DNA of 31,031 bases, from contig URXS01000012.1 in NCBI GenBank assembly GCA_900551885.1, positions 1 to 31,031 on the forward strand. Direction: 5' to 3'. This DNA is from an uncultured Oscillibacter sp. Lineage in GTDB: Bacteria; Bacillota; Clostridia; Oscillospirales; Oscillospiraceae. The position numbers and the translations under genes are program-made. The notes beneath the pieces are model-generated. The model was not told the origin of the DNA. It ran no database searches and worked only from the letters and a program-made list of their open reading frames with translations. Positions 1 to 6,988 of this stretch are shown piece after piece (position 1 is the stretch's first letter; the number at the start of each line of letters is the position of its first letter).

Positions 1-1478
1 CCGGCCAGTTCTCCATAGGCACCGGCCAGTTCATCCGCCGCAGCCTTTATGGCCGCCATGGCCTCCTGGCTCCCGGCGGCGTTGCCCAGTGCCTTTCCCA
101 GATTCTCCAGTGCCGATTGGAGATGGGCCACAGCCTCCCTGCCGCTGGCAGCCGCGCCGCGAAGGGACTGGACAGCCGCCCGCAGCTCCGACGCTGCCTG
201 ATCCCCGACATCCGACGCGTCGCCTGCCTGGTCCAGGACGGCCTCCAGCCGGTCGGCCAACGCCTCCACCAGGTCCATCGTATCGGCGGACTTCCCCAGA
301 ATGGGTGCCAGCTCGTCGATCATCCAGGAGAGCCGGGCGCTCAGGCTGTTGACCGCGTCGATGTTTCCGTTTCCCCACGCAGCGGCGGAATCCGCCAGAT
401 CGCCGATGGCCTCCCGGGCTTCCTCCGCCCGGCCGGAGATGGTCTTCATCCGCTCCGAGAGTTCATTTGCGGAGCCCTGGAGATCATTGCGGGTCCGGTC
501 CATCAGTCCCCGCAGGCCATCCAGCGCGTCCAGCAGCTCCCCCAGCCGGCCCTGATTGTAGAGCAGGCGCACCTCCGGTTCCAGTTGACCGGCGACGCCG
601 CCCACATCCTTCCGGCCCAGGACCGTGCCGCTGTTGACACAGCCATCCAGATAGCCGGACTGCCGCCCCACGATGCCGCCAATGTTGTACCCCACGTGGG
701 CATAGCCCACATGGCCGGAGTTGATGCAGCTCTGGAGGATCCCCGTGGAGAATCCGGCGATGCCGCCGATGTCGGTGCACACCGGTGCGTTCTCCGCCGC
801 ATTCAACTGCTCCCGGTTGAGATCGTCCAGGTCCAGGGCGGCATCCACCTCTGTGGTGTTGATATTGCCGCTGTTCTCACACCGGATGACGGTGCCGAAG
901 TTCTGCCCGGCAATGCCGCCCACGGAGTGCTCTCCGGTGACTGAGCCGGAGAAGGCGCAGTTGATGATCTGGCCCTCCGCCTCGTTGACGCCCACCAGGC
1001 CGCCCACGCTGTCCGCCCCGGTCACCGTACCATGAAAGGCGCAGTTGGTCAGTACGCCCCGGTTATTGCCAGCCAGTCCTCCCAGGGAGTTTTTCCGGTC
1101 GGATGGGTCGATCCAGCCCTCCACGGTCAGGTCCTGCACCGTACCGGAGGGCTGTATGTACCGGAACAGGCCCCGGACATTGCCGCTGCCGGTCATGGCC
1201 AGGCCGGAGATGGTATGCCCCTGCCCCTGGAAGGTCCCTCCAAAGGTGGGAATGGAGGTAAAGTCCGTCCCCGTCAGGTTGATGTCGGCCTCCAGGCAGA
1301 TGGTCTTCCCCTGAGACCAGGTATCCAGCGAACAATTTTTCGCCAGGGTGATCAGATCCTCCGCGGTCCGGATGTGGATCTCACCGGTCTCAGCGGCCAG
1401 AGCAGCCGGAGCCGCCAGGGAAAACAACAGCACCGCCACTACAAGGAGGCACAGGCACTTATTGCGTTTTTGTCTCAT
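1..1478 (-). CDS. Secreted GLUG-repeat protein with helical stalk (partial, C-terminus beyond window)
   Basis: The frame is open from an ATG at 1478 to the window edge, giving at least 492 residues. Residues 1-29 form a signal peptide (basic start, hydrophobic core, AAPAALAAE cleavage region), so the product is exported. Residues about 130-300 hold six GLUG-type repeats (GGLAGNN, GGLVGVN, GGIAGQN, GGIAGFS, GGIVGRQ, GGVAGQL), each continuing into a C-x-x-S/H-G-x-V strand; such repeats build beta-solenoids in surface proteins. From about residue 305 the sequence changes to a long Ala/Leu/Glu-rich helical region, probably a coiled-coil stalk. The start follows a GGAGG site and lies inside the end of the MMPL gene (20-base overlap), implying translational coupling. 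The ligand or partner is unknown; a surface or envelope role with the transporter is inferred. What follows downstream cannot be seen. Confidence 0.85.
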   Translation of the reverse strand, partial: MRQKRNKCLCLLVVAVLLFSLAAPAALAAETGEIHIRTAEDLITLAKNCSLDTWSQGKTICLEADINLTGTDFTSIPTFGGTFQGQGHTISGLAMTGSGNVRGLFRYIQPSGTVQDLTVEGWIDPSDRKNSLGGLAGNNRGVLTNCAFHGTVTGADSVGGLVGVNEAEGQIINCAFSGSVTGEHSVGGIAGQNFGTVIRCENSGNINTTEVDAALDLDDLNREQLNAAENAPVCTDIGGIAGFSTGILQSCINSGHVGYAHVGYNIGGIVGRQSGYLDGCVNSGTVLGRKDVGGVAGQLEPEVRLLYNQGRLGELLDALDGLRGLMDRTRNDLQGSANELSERMKTISGRAEEAREAIGDLADSAAAWGNGNIDAVNSLSARLSWMIDELAPILGKSADTMDLVEALADRLEAVLDQAGDASDVGDQAASELRAAVQSLRGAAASGREAVAHLQSALENLGKALGNAAGSQEAMAAIKAAADELAGAYGELA

Positions 1479-3954
1479 CTGCTTGCACCTCCTCGGTCTG
1501 ATAGGTTCCCGCCTCCAGCATACCGGAGACGTCGCCGTGGATGACGCCGTGGATGGTGGCGTCTACCACGCCGGATATCCGTCCGCGGACCCGCCCGTTG
1601 ACGTAGACCGTGCCGTGGGCGGTCCGGTTGACCTCCGGCACCTTGAGATTGAATCGGGTCCTCTCCACCAGCCTGTCACCCAGGAACAGGATCTGCGGCA
1701 GGACGAACATTACCAGGAACATGGAGATCACCGTTCCCCGGCACAGACATTCACCGATGCCCACAATGGCAGGCTCCGTGGTGATGCGGGCAATCAGGAA
1801 CCCCGCTGCGGACAGAATACTGCCCGAGGTCAGCACGGTGGGAAACGCCAGGTTCAGCGCCTGGATGATGGCCTCCCGCCCCGGCATCCTTCCCTTCAGC
1901 TCAGCGTACCAGGAGGAGATCACGATGGCGTAATCGATGTTGGCGCCCATCTGGATGGCGGTGACGATCAGGGAACTCATGAAGAAAATGGGCTTCTGAG
2001 TCACGCCGGAGAAGGAGAAATTCAGCCAGATACTGCCCTGGATGACCAGAATCAGCAGGATGGGAAGCCCCACCGACTGGAAGGTGAACAGCAGCACGAT
2101 GATCACGAACACCACCGACAAAACGCTGATCATGATATTATCCCGTGCGAAGGAGATGGACAGGTCGTAGTCACTGGTGGAATCGCCCACCAGATAGACG
2201 CTGTCCGCGTCATAGTACCGCTCCGCCTCCTGATGAATGGTCTGGAGGAAGGCGAAGGTCTCCTCTCCCTCCTCCGGGAGATCCAGGCTGATGAGCATCC
2301 GGGTATAGGTGTTCCCCAGGAGCTGGACCTTGGCGTCGGAAAGCTGCTGGTAGAGGGAATCCAGCTCTGCCTTCATGTCTCCCTCCAGATCCACATATCC
2401 CTCCTCGGCCTTGTCATATACGAAGAAGAACATATCCATGAGCGGCACTGCGTAATCGCTGATGCCGCTCACGATCCGGCCGTATTCCTCCGCCTCCGCC
2501 GCATAGGCGGTATACAGCATACACACCAGCTCATAATCCAGATCCGTCATCTCAGAGAACTGCCGCGGCGTCAGCGAATCGGTCAGCATGTAGCCGTCCA
2601 TGGCCTCCACATTGGAAAGGCCCATGGCGTAATCCACCTGGCTGTAGCTCTCCAGCCGCGCCAGCAGCGCCTTTTCACTGCTGTAATCCCCTTTTGGCAC
2701 CAGCAGGGCCATGATATTCTGTGGGCCAAAAGTCTCGTTGATCTTTTGCTGGGCGATCTGGGATTCGTTCTGCCGGGCGGTTTTGATCTGCGTATAGCCG
2801 TAGACATAGGGACAGCGGTTGGACAGCAGGAACCCGCCCACAAGCGCCACAATGAACAGCGGCACCCCCACGTACCGCAGCTTCAGGGAGAGCTTGCCCC
2901 AGCGGTCGATCTTGGGGATAAAGCTGCGGTGGCGGGTCTTTTCCATGGCCCGGGAAAAGAGCATCAGCAATCCCGGCATCAGCGTGAAAACGGAGAGCAT
3001 GCTGAGCAAAATGGCCTTGATCAGGACGATGCCCATATCAAAGCCGATCTGGAACTGCATGAACATCATGGCAGCCAGGCCGGAGATGGTGGTGAGGCTA
3101 CTGGCTGAGATGGAGGGAATGGCGGCGCTGACGGCTGCGATACAGGCCTCCCGGTCCCCCGCATGCTCCCGCTCCTCCAGAAAGCGGTGCAGCATAATAA
3201 TGGCGTAGTCAATGGCCAGCGCCAGTTGGAGTACTACGGTCACAGAGTTGGAGACGAACGAAATCTCTTTGAAGATGAAGTTGGTCCCCAGATTCAGCAG
3301 GGCTGCCGCAATAAAGGTCAACAGCAGCACCGGGATCTCTGCGTAGGACCGGGAAGTCAGCAGAAGCACCAGCACAATAATGACCGACGCTACTGCCAGG
3401 ATGATGACCATTTCCTTGGCAAGGGCATCCGCCTGGGAATCTCCCACGGCGCTGTCGATGTAGAAATCATAGGGAGTCAGCAGTTCCCGGATGGACGCCA
3501 TGGCGGCCAGGCTGCCCGGGTCGTCCGCCTCCCCGTCAAAAGTCACGGAGATCAGGGCGTCCGCCCCCTTGAAGTATGCGTCGATCTCCTCCGGTGTCTG
3601 GGCCGAATCCTCCTCCGCGCCGCCGGTGCTTTCTCCCAGCGTGGCGGAGGTCACACCTTCGATCTCCCCGATCTGTTCCGCCAGGTCCTCTGCAATGTCG
3701 TATGTCACATGGGACACCATCACCCGGGCGGTACCAAAGGTGACAAACTCCTGATCCATCAACGTCAGGCCCTGGCGGGTCTCCGTGGTATCCGGCAGAT
3801 ACTCCGTAATGTCGTTGCAAACCTTGACCCAGTTTCGGGAGAACAGGCAGAAAATCAGGGCGCAGGCATAGAGGAAGAAGATCAGGTTCCGCTTATCCAC
3901 AATAAATGTGGCCAGCTTTTCAAAAAAAGACGGCTTATCGGTTTCCTTGCTCAC
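1459..3954 (-). CDS. MMPL/RND-superfamily membrane transporter with beta-repeat C-terminal tail
   Basis: This 831-residue protein has the duplicated MMPL plan: one membrane segment (about 24-39), a large exported loop (about 44-180), five segments (about 182-335), then the same pattern again with a loop at about 379-600 and segments at about 610-760. Both halves carry the conserved IDYAI motif at the start of a helix (ALAIDYAIIM and GANIDYAIV), the probable proton-relay Asp. MMPL proteins export lipids or hydrophobic molecules using proton motive force; the substrate here is unknown. Residues 772-831 form an extra cytoplasmic tail with short V-x-G-x-V/I-x-G beta repeats recalling bactofilin. 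I chose the GTG at 3954 because AAGGAG stands 8 bases upstream; a longer frame begins at a GTG at 4002 (847 residues) that overlaps the previous stop by 4 bases but has no good ribosome site. It sits between the 100-residue protein and the GLUG protein. Confidence 0.92.
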   Translation of the reverse strand: MSKETDKPSFFEKLATFIVDKRNLIFFLYACALIFCLFSRNWVKVCNDITEYLPDTTETRQGLTLMDQEFVTFGTARVMVSHVTYDIAEDLAEQIGEIEGVTSATLGESTGGAEEDSAQTPEEIDAYFKGADALISVTFDGEADDPGSLAAMASIRELLTPYDFYIDSAVGDSQADALAKEMVIILAVASVIIVLVLLLTSRSYAEIPVLLLTFIAAALLNLGTNFIFKEISFVSNSVTVVLQLALAIDYAIIMLHRFLEEREHAGDREACIAAVSAAIPSISASSLTTISGLAAMMFMQFQIGFDMGIVLIKAILLSMLSVFTLMPGLLMLFSRAMEKTRHRSFIPKIDRWGKLSLKLRYVGVPLFIVALVGGFLLSNRCPYVYGYTQIKTARQNESQIAQQKINETFGPQNIMALLVPKGDYSSEKALLARLESYSQVDYAMGLSNVEAMDGYMLTDSLTPRQFSEMTDLDYELVCMLYTAYAAEAEEYGRIVSGISDYAVPLMDMFFFVYDKAEEGYVDLEGDMKAELDSLYQQLSDAKVQLLGNTYTRMLISLDLPEEGEETFAFLQTIHQEAERYYDADSVYLVGDSTSDYDLSISFARDNIMISVLSVVFVIIVLLFTFQSVGLPILLILVIQGSIWLNFSFSGVTQKPIFFMSSLIVTAIQMGANIDYAIVISSWYAELKGRMPGREAIIQALNLAFPTVLTSGSILSAAGFLIARITTEPAIVGIGECLCRGTVISMFLVMFVLPQILFLGDRLVERTRFNLKVPEVNRTAHGTVYVNGRVRGRISGVVDATIHGVIHGDVSGMLEAGTYQTEEVQADETKTQ

Positions 3955-3998
3955 AGTTTCAACTCCTTCTGGGAATACGGCTTCAGAGGGGCCGTCCG

Positions 3999-4301
3999 TC
4001 ACGGTTCATGGGAGAGCTGAATCCCATCCCATCGCATCCGGCAGGGCTTTGCCGTGGTCAGTCCGGTCAGGCGGCCCTCCCGGAGCTCCAGCACTGTCTC
4101 ACAGGCGAAGGTCCGTACTACGGTCTGAATGGGATGAAAGAGATGCACCCTTCCGTCCTCCGCTTGTACGCCCTGAACGGCGTTGCGATATCCCACCAGC
4201 TCCAGAACGCCCGTGATGGCCGTCCCCTCAAACTGAAGCGTCAGCCTTCCCACACGGGGACCCATCTGGCTGTGCAGCGTGACTTGATACTGTTCCCGCA
4301 T
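3999..4301 (-). CDS. Hypothetical 100-residue protein, first gene of the MMPL operon
   Basis: I do not recognise a family. The ATG at 4301 follows an AAAGGAG site. The protein has no signal peptide or membrane segment, so it is probably cytosolic. It alternates short beta-type stretches (YQVTLHS, GRLTLQFEG, AITGVLELVG, GRVHLFHP, TVLELREGRLTG), suggesting a small all-beta fold. It begins the operon whose next genes are the MMPL transporter and the GLUG protein. Its stop lies about 45 bases before the preferred MMPL start and overlaps the alternative MMPL start by 4 bases. A regulatory or assembly role in the transporter system is inference from position only. Confidence 0.72.
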   Translation of the reverse strand: MREQYQVTLHSQMGPRVGRLTLQFEGTAITGVLELVGYRNAVQGVQAEDGRVHLFHPIQTVVRTFACETVLELREGRLTGLTTAKPCRMRWDGIQLSHEP

Positions 4302-4379
4302 GGTCCCGCGCTCCTTTCCGCATTTTCTTCAGCATAACGGAACCAGTACGGGAAATACAAGGTGCACAATGGGGGTGAC

Positions 4380-4395
4380 TGTCAGAAATCTGACA
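4380..4395. promoter_or_regulatory. Candidate TetR operator between divergent operons
   Basis: A perfect palindrome with 7-base arms, TGTCAGA-AA-TCTGACA, lies in the 186-base gap between the TetR gene and the MMPL operon. It is about 20 bases upstream of the regulator's -35 element. Its CTGACA half on the minus strand could itself serve as a -35 for the MMPL operon. Position and symmetry fit a TetR dimer site; binding is inferred. Confidence 0.4.
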
Positions 4396-4414
4396 CTTCA
4401 CCCATTCTGTACAT

Positions 4415-4443
4415 ATGACGGACCGGTTGGAACGTGTTATACT
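4415..4443 (+). promoter_or_regulatory. Promoter of the TetR gene
   Basis: An ATGACG -35-like hexamer (4415-4420), a 17-base spacer and a TATACT -10 (4438-4443) lie 45 bases before the TetR start codon. The -10 matches the vegetative consensus at five of six positions, the -35 at four. Confidence 0.55.
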
Positions 4444-4487
4444 GTGTATGAAAAGTAGAACCGGCCACACCGGTCCTGGAGGTCATC

Positions 4488-5096
4488 ATGAGAAAACGGA
4501 CTTACGAGGCAAGCTACACGGCCAAGCGGGAGATCTGCGCCGCGCTGAAAAATCTGATGGCGCAGAAGCCGCTGAACAAAATCACTGTGGCGGAAATTAT
4601 GAGCGCCTGCGGCATGGCGCGCCAGCATTTCTATTACCATTTTGAGGACGTCTACGACGCCGTGCGCTGGATGTTCGATGAGGAGGCGTTGGTCCTCCTG
4701 CGGGAACACGAGGGCGTTATGCTATGGCAGGACGGCCTGCTCCAGCTCTTTCAATATCTGCAGGAAAACAAGGCGGTCTGCCTGTGCGCTCTTCGCTCCA
4801 TAGGGCGGGAGCACCTCAAGCATTTCTTCCAGACAGACATCCACACCATCATTCAGAGTACGATCCGTTCCATTGCCGCGGAACGGCACTACCAGGCCGG
4901 AGAGCAGGAGCTGAACATGCTGACACAATTTTATGTGGGAGCCCTTGCGAATATCGTGGAGGACTGGCTGCTGGGAGAGATCCAGGGATCGCCTGAAGAG
5001 ATCATCCGCTTCGTAGATCAGGTACTGCAGGATCACGTCCGGGGTGCGGACCTTCGGATGTCGGAAACCCGTACGGACGAACCGTTCGGGCAGTAA
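4488..5096 (+). CDS. TetR/AcrR-family regulator, divergent from the MMPL operon
   Basis: This 202-residue protein has an N-terminal TetR DNA-binding domain (residues about 10-57). Its helix-turn-helix is ITVAEIMSACGMARQHFYYHF, whose FYYHF end is typical of the family. The C-terminal part is all-helical and resembles the DhaS-like TetR group common in Firmicutes (TetR_C_8 type), whose ligands are mostly unknown. The ATG at 4488 follows a GGAGG site. It is transcribed away from the MMPL/GLUG operon, with a palindrome between them, the usual arrangement for a local repressor responding to a molecule the pump handles. It is followed by a strong terminator, so it is probably monocistronic. Confidence 0.9.
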   Translation: MRKRTYEASYTAKREICAALKNLMAQKPLNKITVAEIMSACGMARQHFYYHFEDVYDAVRWMFDEEALVLLREHEGVMLWQDGLLQLFQYLQENKAVCLCALRSIGREHLKHFFQTDIHTIIQSTIRSIAAERHYQAGEQELNMLTQFYVGALANIVEDWLLGEIQGSPEEIIRFVDQVLQDHVRGADLRMSETRTDEPFGQ

Positions 5097-5146
5097 CCGG
5101 CGGATATGTCCATGGCCGACAGGCCGGGAAGTCCATCAAAAGCAAA

Positions 5147-5183
5147 AGCCTGTGTTCATTCAGAACACAGGCTCTCTGTTTTT
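5147..5183. terminator. Bidirectional intrinsic terminator
   Basis: A perfect 11-base-pair stem (5147-5157 with 5163-5173) with a 5-base loop is followed by CTCTGTTTTT on the plus strand. The minus-strand side is flanked by an A-rich stretch that reads as T-rich. It can end the TetR transcript and the converging 5275-5951 unit. Confidence 0.85.
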
Positions 5184-5274
5184 GGATTCCCATTACCGGA
5201 ATCAGCCGTATCAAAGACCATTCGGAGCCGAACCAGCTCACTCTCAGGATCGACAGCTTGTCTGGGGCTGTTTT

Positions 5275-5469
5275 TTAATCATGTCCGTTCTCGTCTTTCT
5301 CCTGCGGCAATGGGTGCCAAGCCGGAGGCTCCTCCCGGCGAAAAATCAGGCGCTTGAGTCTGTGCAGCACAGTCTCCACCAGATGGAACCAAAACCGGCC
5401 CCATATAAACACGACCACAAGTGCCAGTAAAAACGCCCCGATCTCTCCCAGCGGCATCTTCCGCCTCAC
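5275..5469 (-). CDS. Small single-pass membrane protein, 64 residues
   Basis: The family is not recognised. The protein starts at a GTG (5469) that overlaps the stop codon of the upstream 161-residue gene by 4 bases (GTGA), so the two are probably translationally coupled. It has one hydrophobic segment (GAFLLALVVVFIWGRFWFHLV, about residues 11-30). A strongly basic region follows (HRLKRLIFRR), then a charged tail with Glu, Lys and His. By the positive-inside rule the C-terminus is likely cytoplasmic. It may anchor or partner the upstream soluble protein; this is inference from the coupling alone. Confidence 0.6.
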   Translation of the reverse strand: MRRKMPLGEIGAFLLALVVVFIWGRFWFHLVETVLHRLKRLIFRREEPPAWHPLPQEKDENGHD

Positions 5470-5951
5470 TTTGTGGCAAATCGGTTCATGAAGAAATCAG
5501 TAAAGGCCGCCAGTTCCTCCTCCTGGGACACATAGACGTACAGCTTTTCGTCATCCAGCCAGTCGTAGGCATTGATGCCGATGTACCCTTTGCGGTCGGG
5601 GTAGATGATAAAGGCATCGGTGGGATATTTGTTCCGATAGGCCTTCAGAATCTCCGTACGGCGATAGTAGGTCGGGTCCCCGCAACCGGAGAGGTCGGGG
5701 ACTGTGGGAACCACCACGATGGTCTGACTGGCCTCGTTCCAGCCCACGATCAAATTGCCGATCTTGGTCTTACTGCCGTGCACAAATCCGTAGTTGAACC
5801 GGCTCACATCCTCGGTATAGCCGAAGATCAGCCTGTAGTCGTCCCCGTTTTCCACCACCTGATCAAACAGCGTGCGCATCTTTTTTGCGTTCGCATCGCT
5901 CTTCGCCTGATCCACCTCTGGCCCTTTGAACAGTTTTCCGAACAGTCCCAT
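5466..5951 (-). CDS. Hypothetical soluble protein, 161 residues
   Basis: I do not recognise a family. The start at 5951 has a clear AGGAGGAAA site. The N-terminus (MGLFGKLFKGPEVDQAKSD) is a short amphipathic helix of the kind that can lie on a membrane surface. The body is a mixed alpha/beta domain with strands such as GNLIVGWNE, TIVVVPTVP and DAFIIYPDRKGYIGINAY. There is no signal peptide, membrane segment or obvious catalytic motif. The following 64-residue membrane protein overlaps its stop codon by 4 bases, so the two form a pair. The gene is followed upstream by a separate TetR unit closed by its own terminator, so the pair probably has its own promoter in 5952-6077, though I could not identify one confidently. 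Confidence 0.75.
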   Translation of the reverse strand: MGLFGKLFKGPEVDQAKSDANAKKMRTLFDQVVENGDDYRLIFGYTEDVSRFNYGFVHGSKTKIGNLIVGWNEASQTIVVVPTVPDLSGCGDPTYYRRTEILKAYRNKYPTDAFIIYPDRKGYIGINAYDWLDDEKLYVYVSQEEELAAFTDFFMNRFATK

Positions 5952-6072
5952 GATGATTTCCTCCTGAAGTTTTTTGATATTTTGAGATCGCTGCGGCTCG
6001 GACAGTCACTTCCGCCATCACGCCGCGCGTCTTTCATAAAGATGATTTTTAAAATTTGTTTTTATTTTGGTG

Positions 6073-6119
6073 AAAAAGCGCCGCCTGAATAGGATGGTAA
6101 CCCATGATTCAGGCGGTGC
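6073..6119 (-). terminator. Intrinsic terminator of the second TetR gene
   Basis: A 13-base-pair stem (6078-6090 with 6107-6119, one G-T pair) begins just after the stop codon at 6123. On the minus strand it is followed by TTTTTCACC. The loop contains TAGGATGGTAA, also found in the gene's promoter spacer. Confidence 0.8.
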
Positions 6120-6122
6120 ATC

Positions 6123-6743
6123 TCAATCAACGTCCTGCTCTCTCATCTTCTCCAGGCAATCCGCAATGGCAGCAATCTGAAAGGCAACGGTCTCATCGGC
6201 AGCCTCTGGAACAAACAGCGGCAGTGAATCCGGGATCGCCCGGCGGACGATCATGGCCGTCAGGCTCAAATTGATAAAAAGATGGATTCTCTCCTGGCTT
6301 GCCCGGATTCCGAAGCAGGACAGTATCTCGCCAAAAAGACGGGCCTGTTTTTCCCGGAACAGACGGTAGCTCTCCTTTGACAGGCGCCGGAAAATCATCT
6401 GCTGCTCCTCAATCGTCAGGACGGCGATGCCGTTTTTCTCCCCGTAACAGCAGGCGTGCAGAAACTGCACGACGGCATCCCGCCAGCTCAGCGCGGGGTC
6501 CGCCATCAGCTTGCGGGCATAGGCGAGGATCTGAGGCTGCTGGAGGTACAGAGCCTCCACAATCAGGTCCTCCTTTGTGGGGAAAAAGGAGTAGAAAAAG
6601 GTACGGGAGATTCCAACCTCTTTGTAGATCTGTTCAACGGTTGTATGCTGAATCCCCTGCTTTGCCATCCGCTCCAGTCCAACGGCAATCAGCGAGGCAC
6701 GGATCCTCTCCCGGTCCTCCTCGGAATAAGCGACCTTTGGCAT
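6123..6743 (-). CDS. TetR/AcrR-family regulator (second)
   Basis: This 206-residue protein has a TetR N-terminal domain at about residues 8-55, with the helix-turn-helix TTVEQIYKEVGISRTFFYSF and the following F-P-x-K-E-D-L motif that closes the domain. The C-terminal 150 residues are helical and form the dimerisation and ligand domain; the ligand cannot be predicted. The ATG at 6743 follows AAGGAG. It has its own promoter and terminator and no obvious transporter or enzyme beside it, so its target may lie elsewhere or it may mainly regulate itself. A short repeat inside its promoter spacer is a candidate operator. Confidence 0.9.
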   Translation of the reverse strand: MPKVAYSEEDRERIRASLIAVGLERMAKQGIQHTTVEQIYKEVGISRTFFYSFFPTKEDLIVEALYLQQPQILAYARKLMADPALSWRDAVVQFLHACCYGEKNGIAVLTIEEQQMIFRRLSKESYRLFREKQARLFGEILSCFGIRASQERIHLFINLSLTAMIVRRAIPDSLPLFVPEAADETVAFQIAAIADCLEKMREQDVD

Positions 6744-6786
6744 ATTGACTCCTTACATATAAAAACAAATCTTAACTTTCATCTTT

Positions 6787-6815
6787 ATTTTATCATGGTA
6801 GGATGGTAAATACAA
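6787..6815 (-). promoter_or_regulatory. Promoter of the second TetR gene
   Basis: On the minus strand TTGTAT (6815-6810), a 17-base spacer and TAAAAT (6792-6787) precede the start codon by about 43 bases. The spacer contains the direct repeat ACCAT-CCT-ACCAT, a possible autoregulatory site. Confidence 0.6.
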
Positions 6816-6946
6816 GGGGAACCGGCGTATTTTCAAAATGTGCTGCGTTGCCTTCCCTCAGGCAGTCTCCGGGTCATCCTATGGGCCAGACATTTCCTGG
6901 AAGTCCACCCCACTCTCTCACAGTAGGGCCGCACAGCATGTGAATC

Positions 6947-6985
6947 AAAAAAGCCCTGAAATCTCACGACTTCAGGGCTTTTTTT
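6947..6985. terminator. Bidirectional intrinsic terminator
   Basis: A stem of 14 base pairs (6947-6960 with 6971-6984) around GCCCTGAA has A-runs on one side and T-runs on the other. It stands 4 bases from the stop of the PLD-like gene, which it ends on the minus strand. No plus-strand gene feeds it. Confidence 0.88.
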
Positions 6986-6988
6986 CAC

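Noticed and set aside
1348..3108. A 586-codon open frame antisense to the MMPL gene.
   Set aside because: Gln/His-rich shadow; the minus strand encodes a clear transporter.
5421..6092. A 223-codon plus-strand frame opposite the 161-residue gene.
   Set aside because: It runs through two terminators and gene starts on the other strand, and shows no domain.
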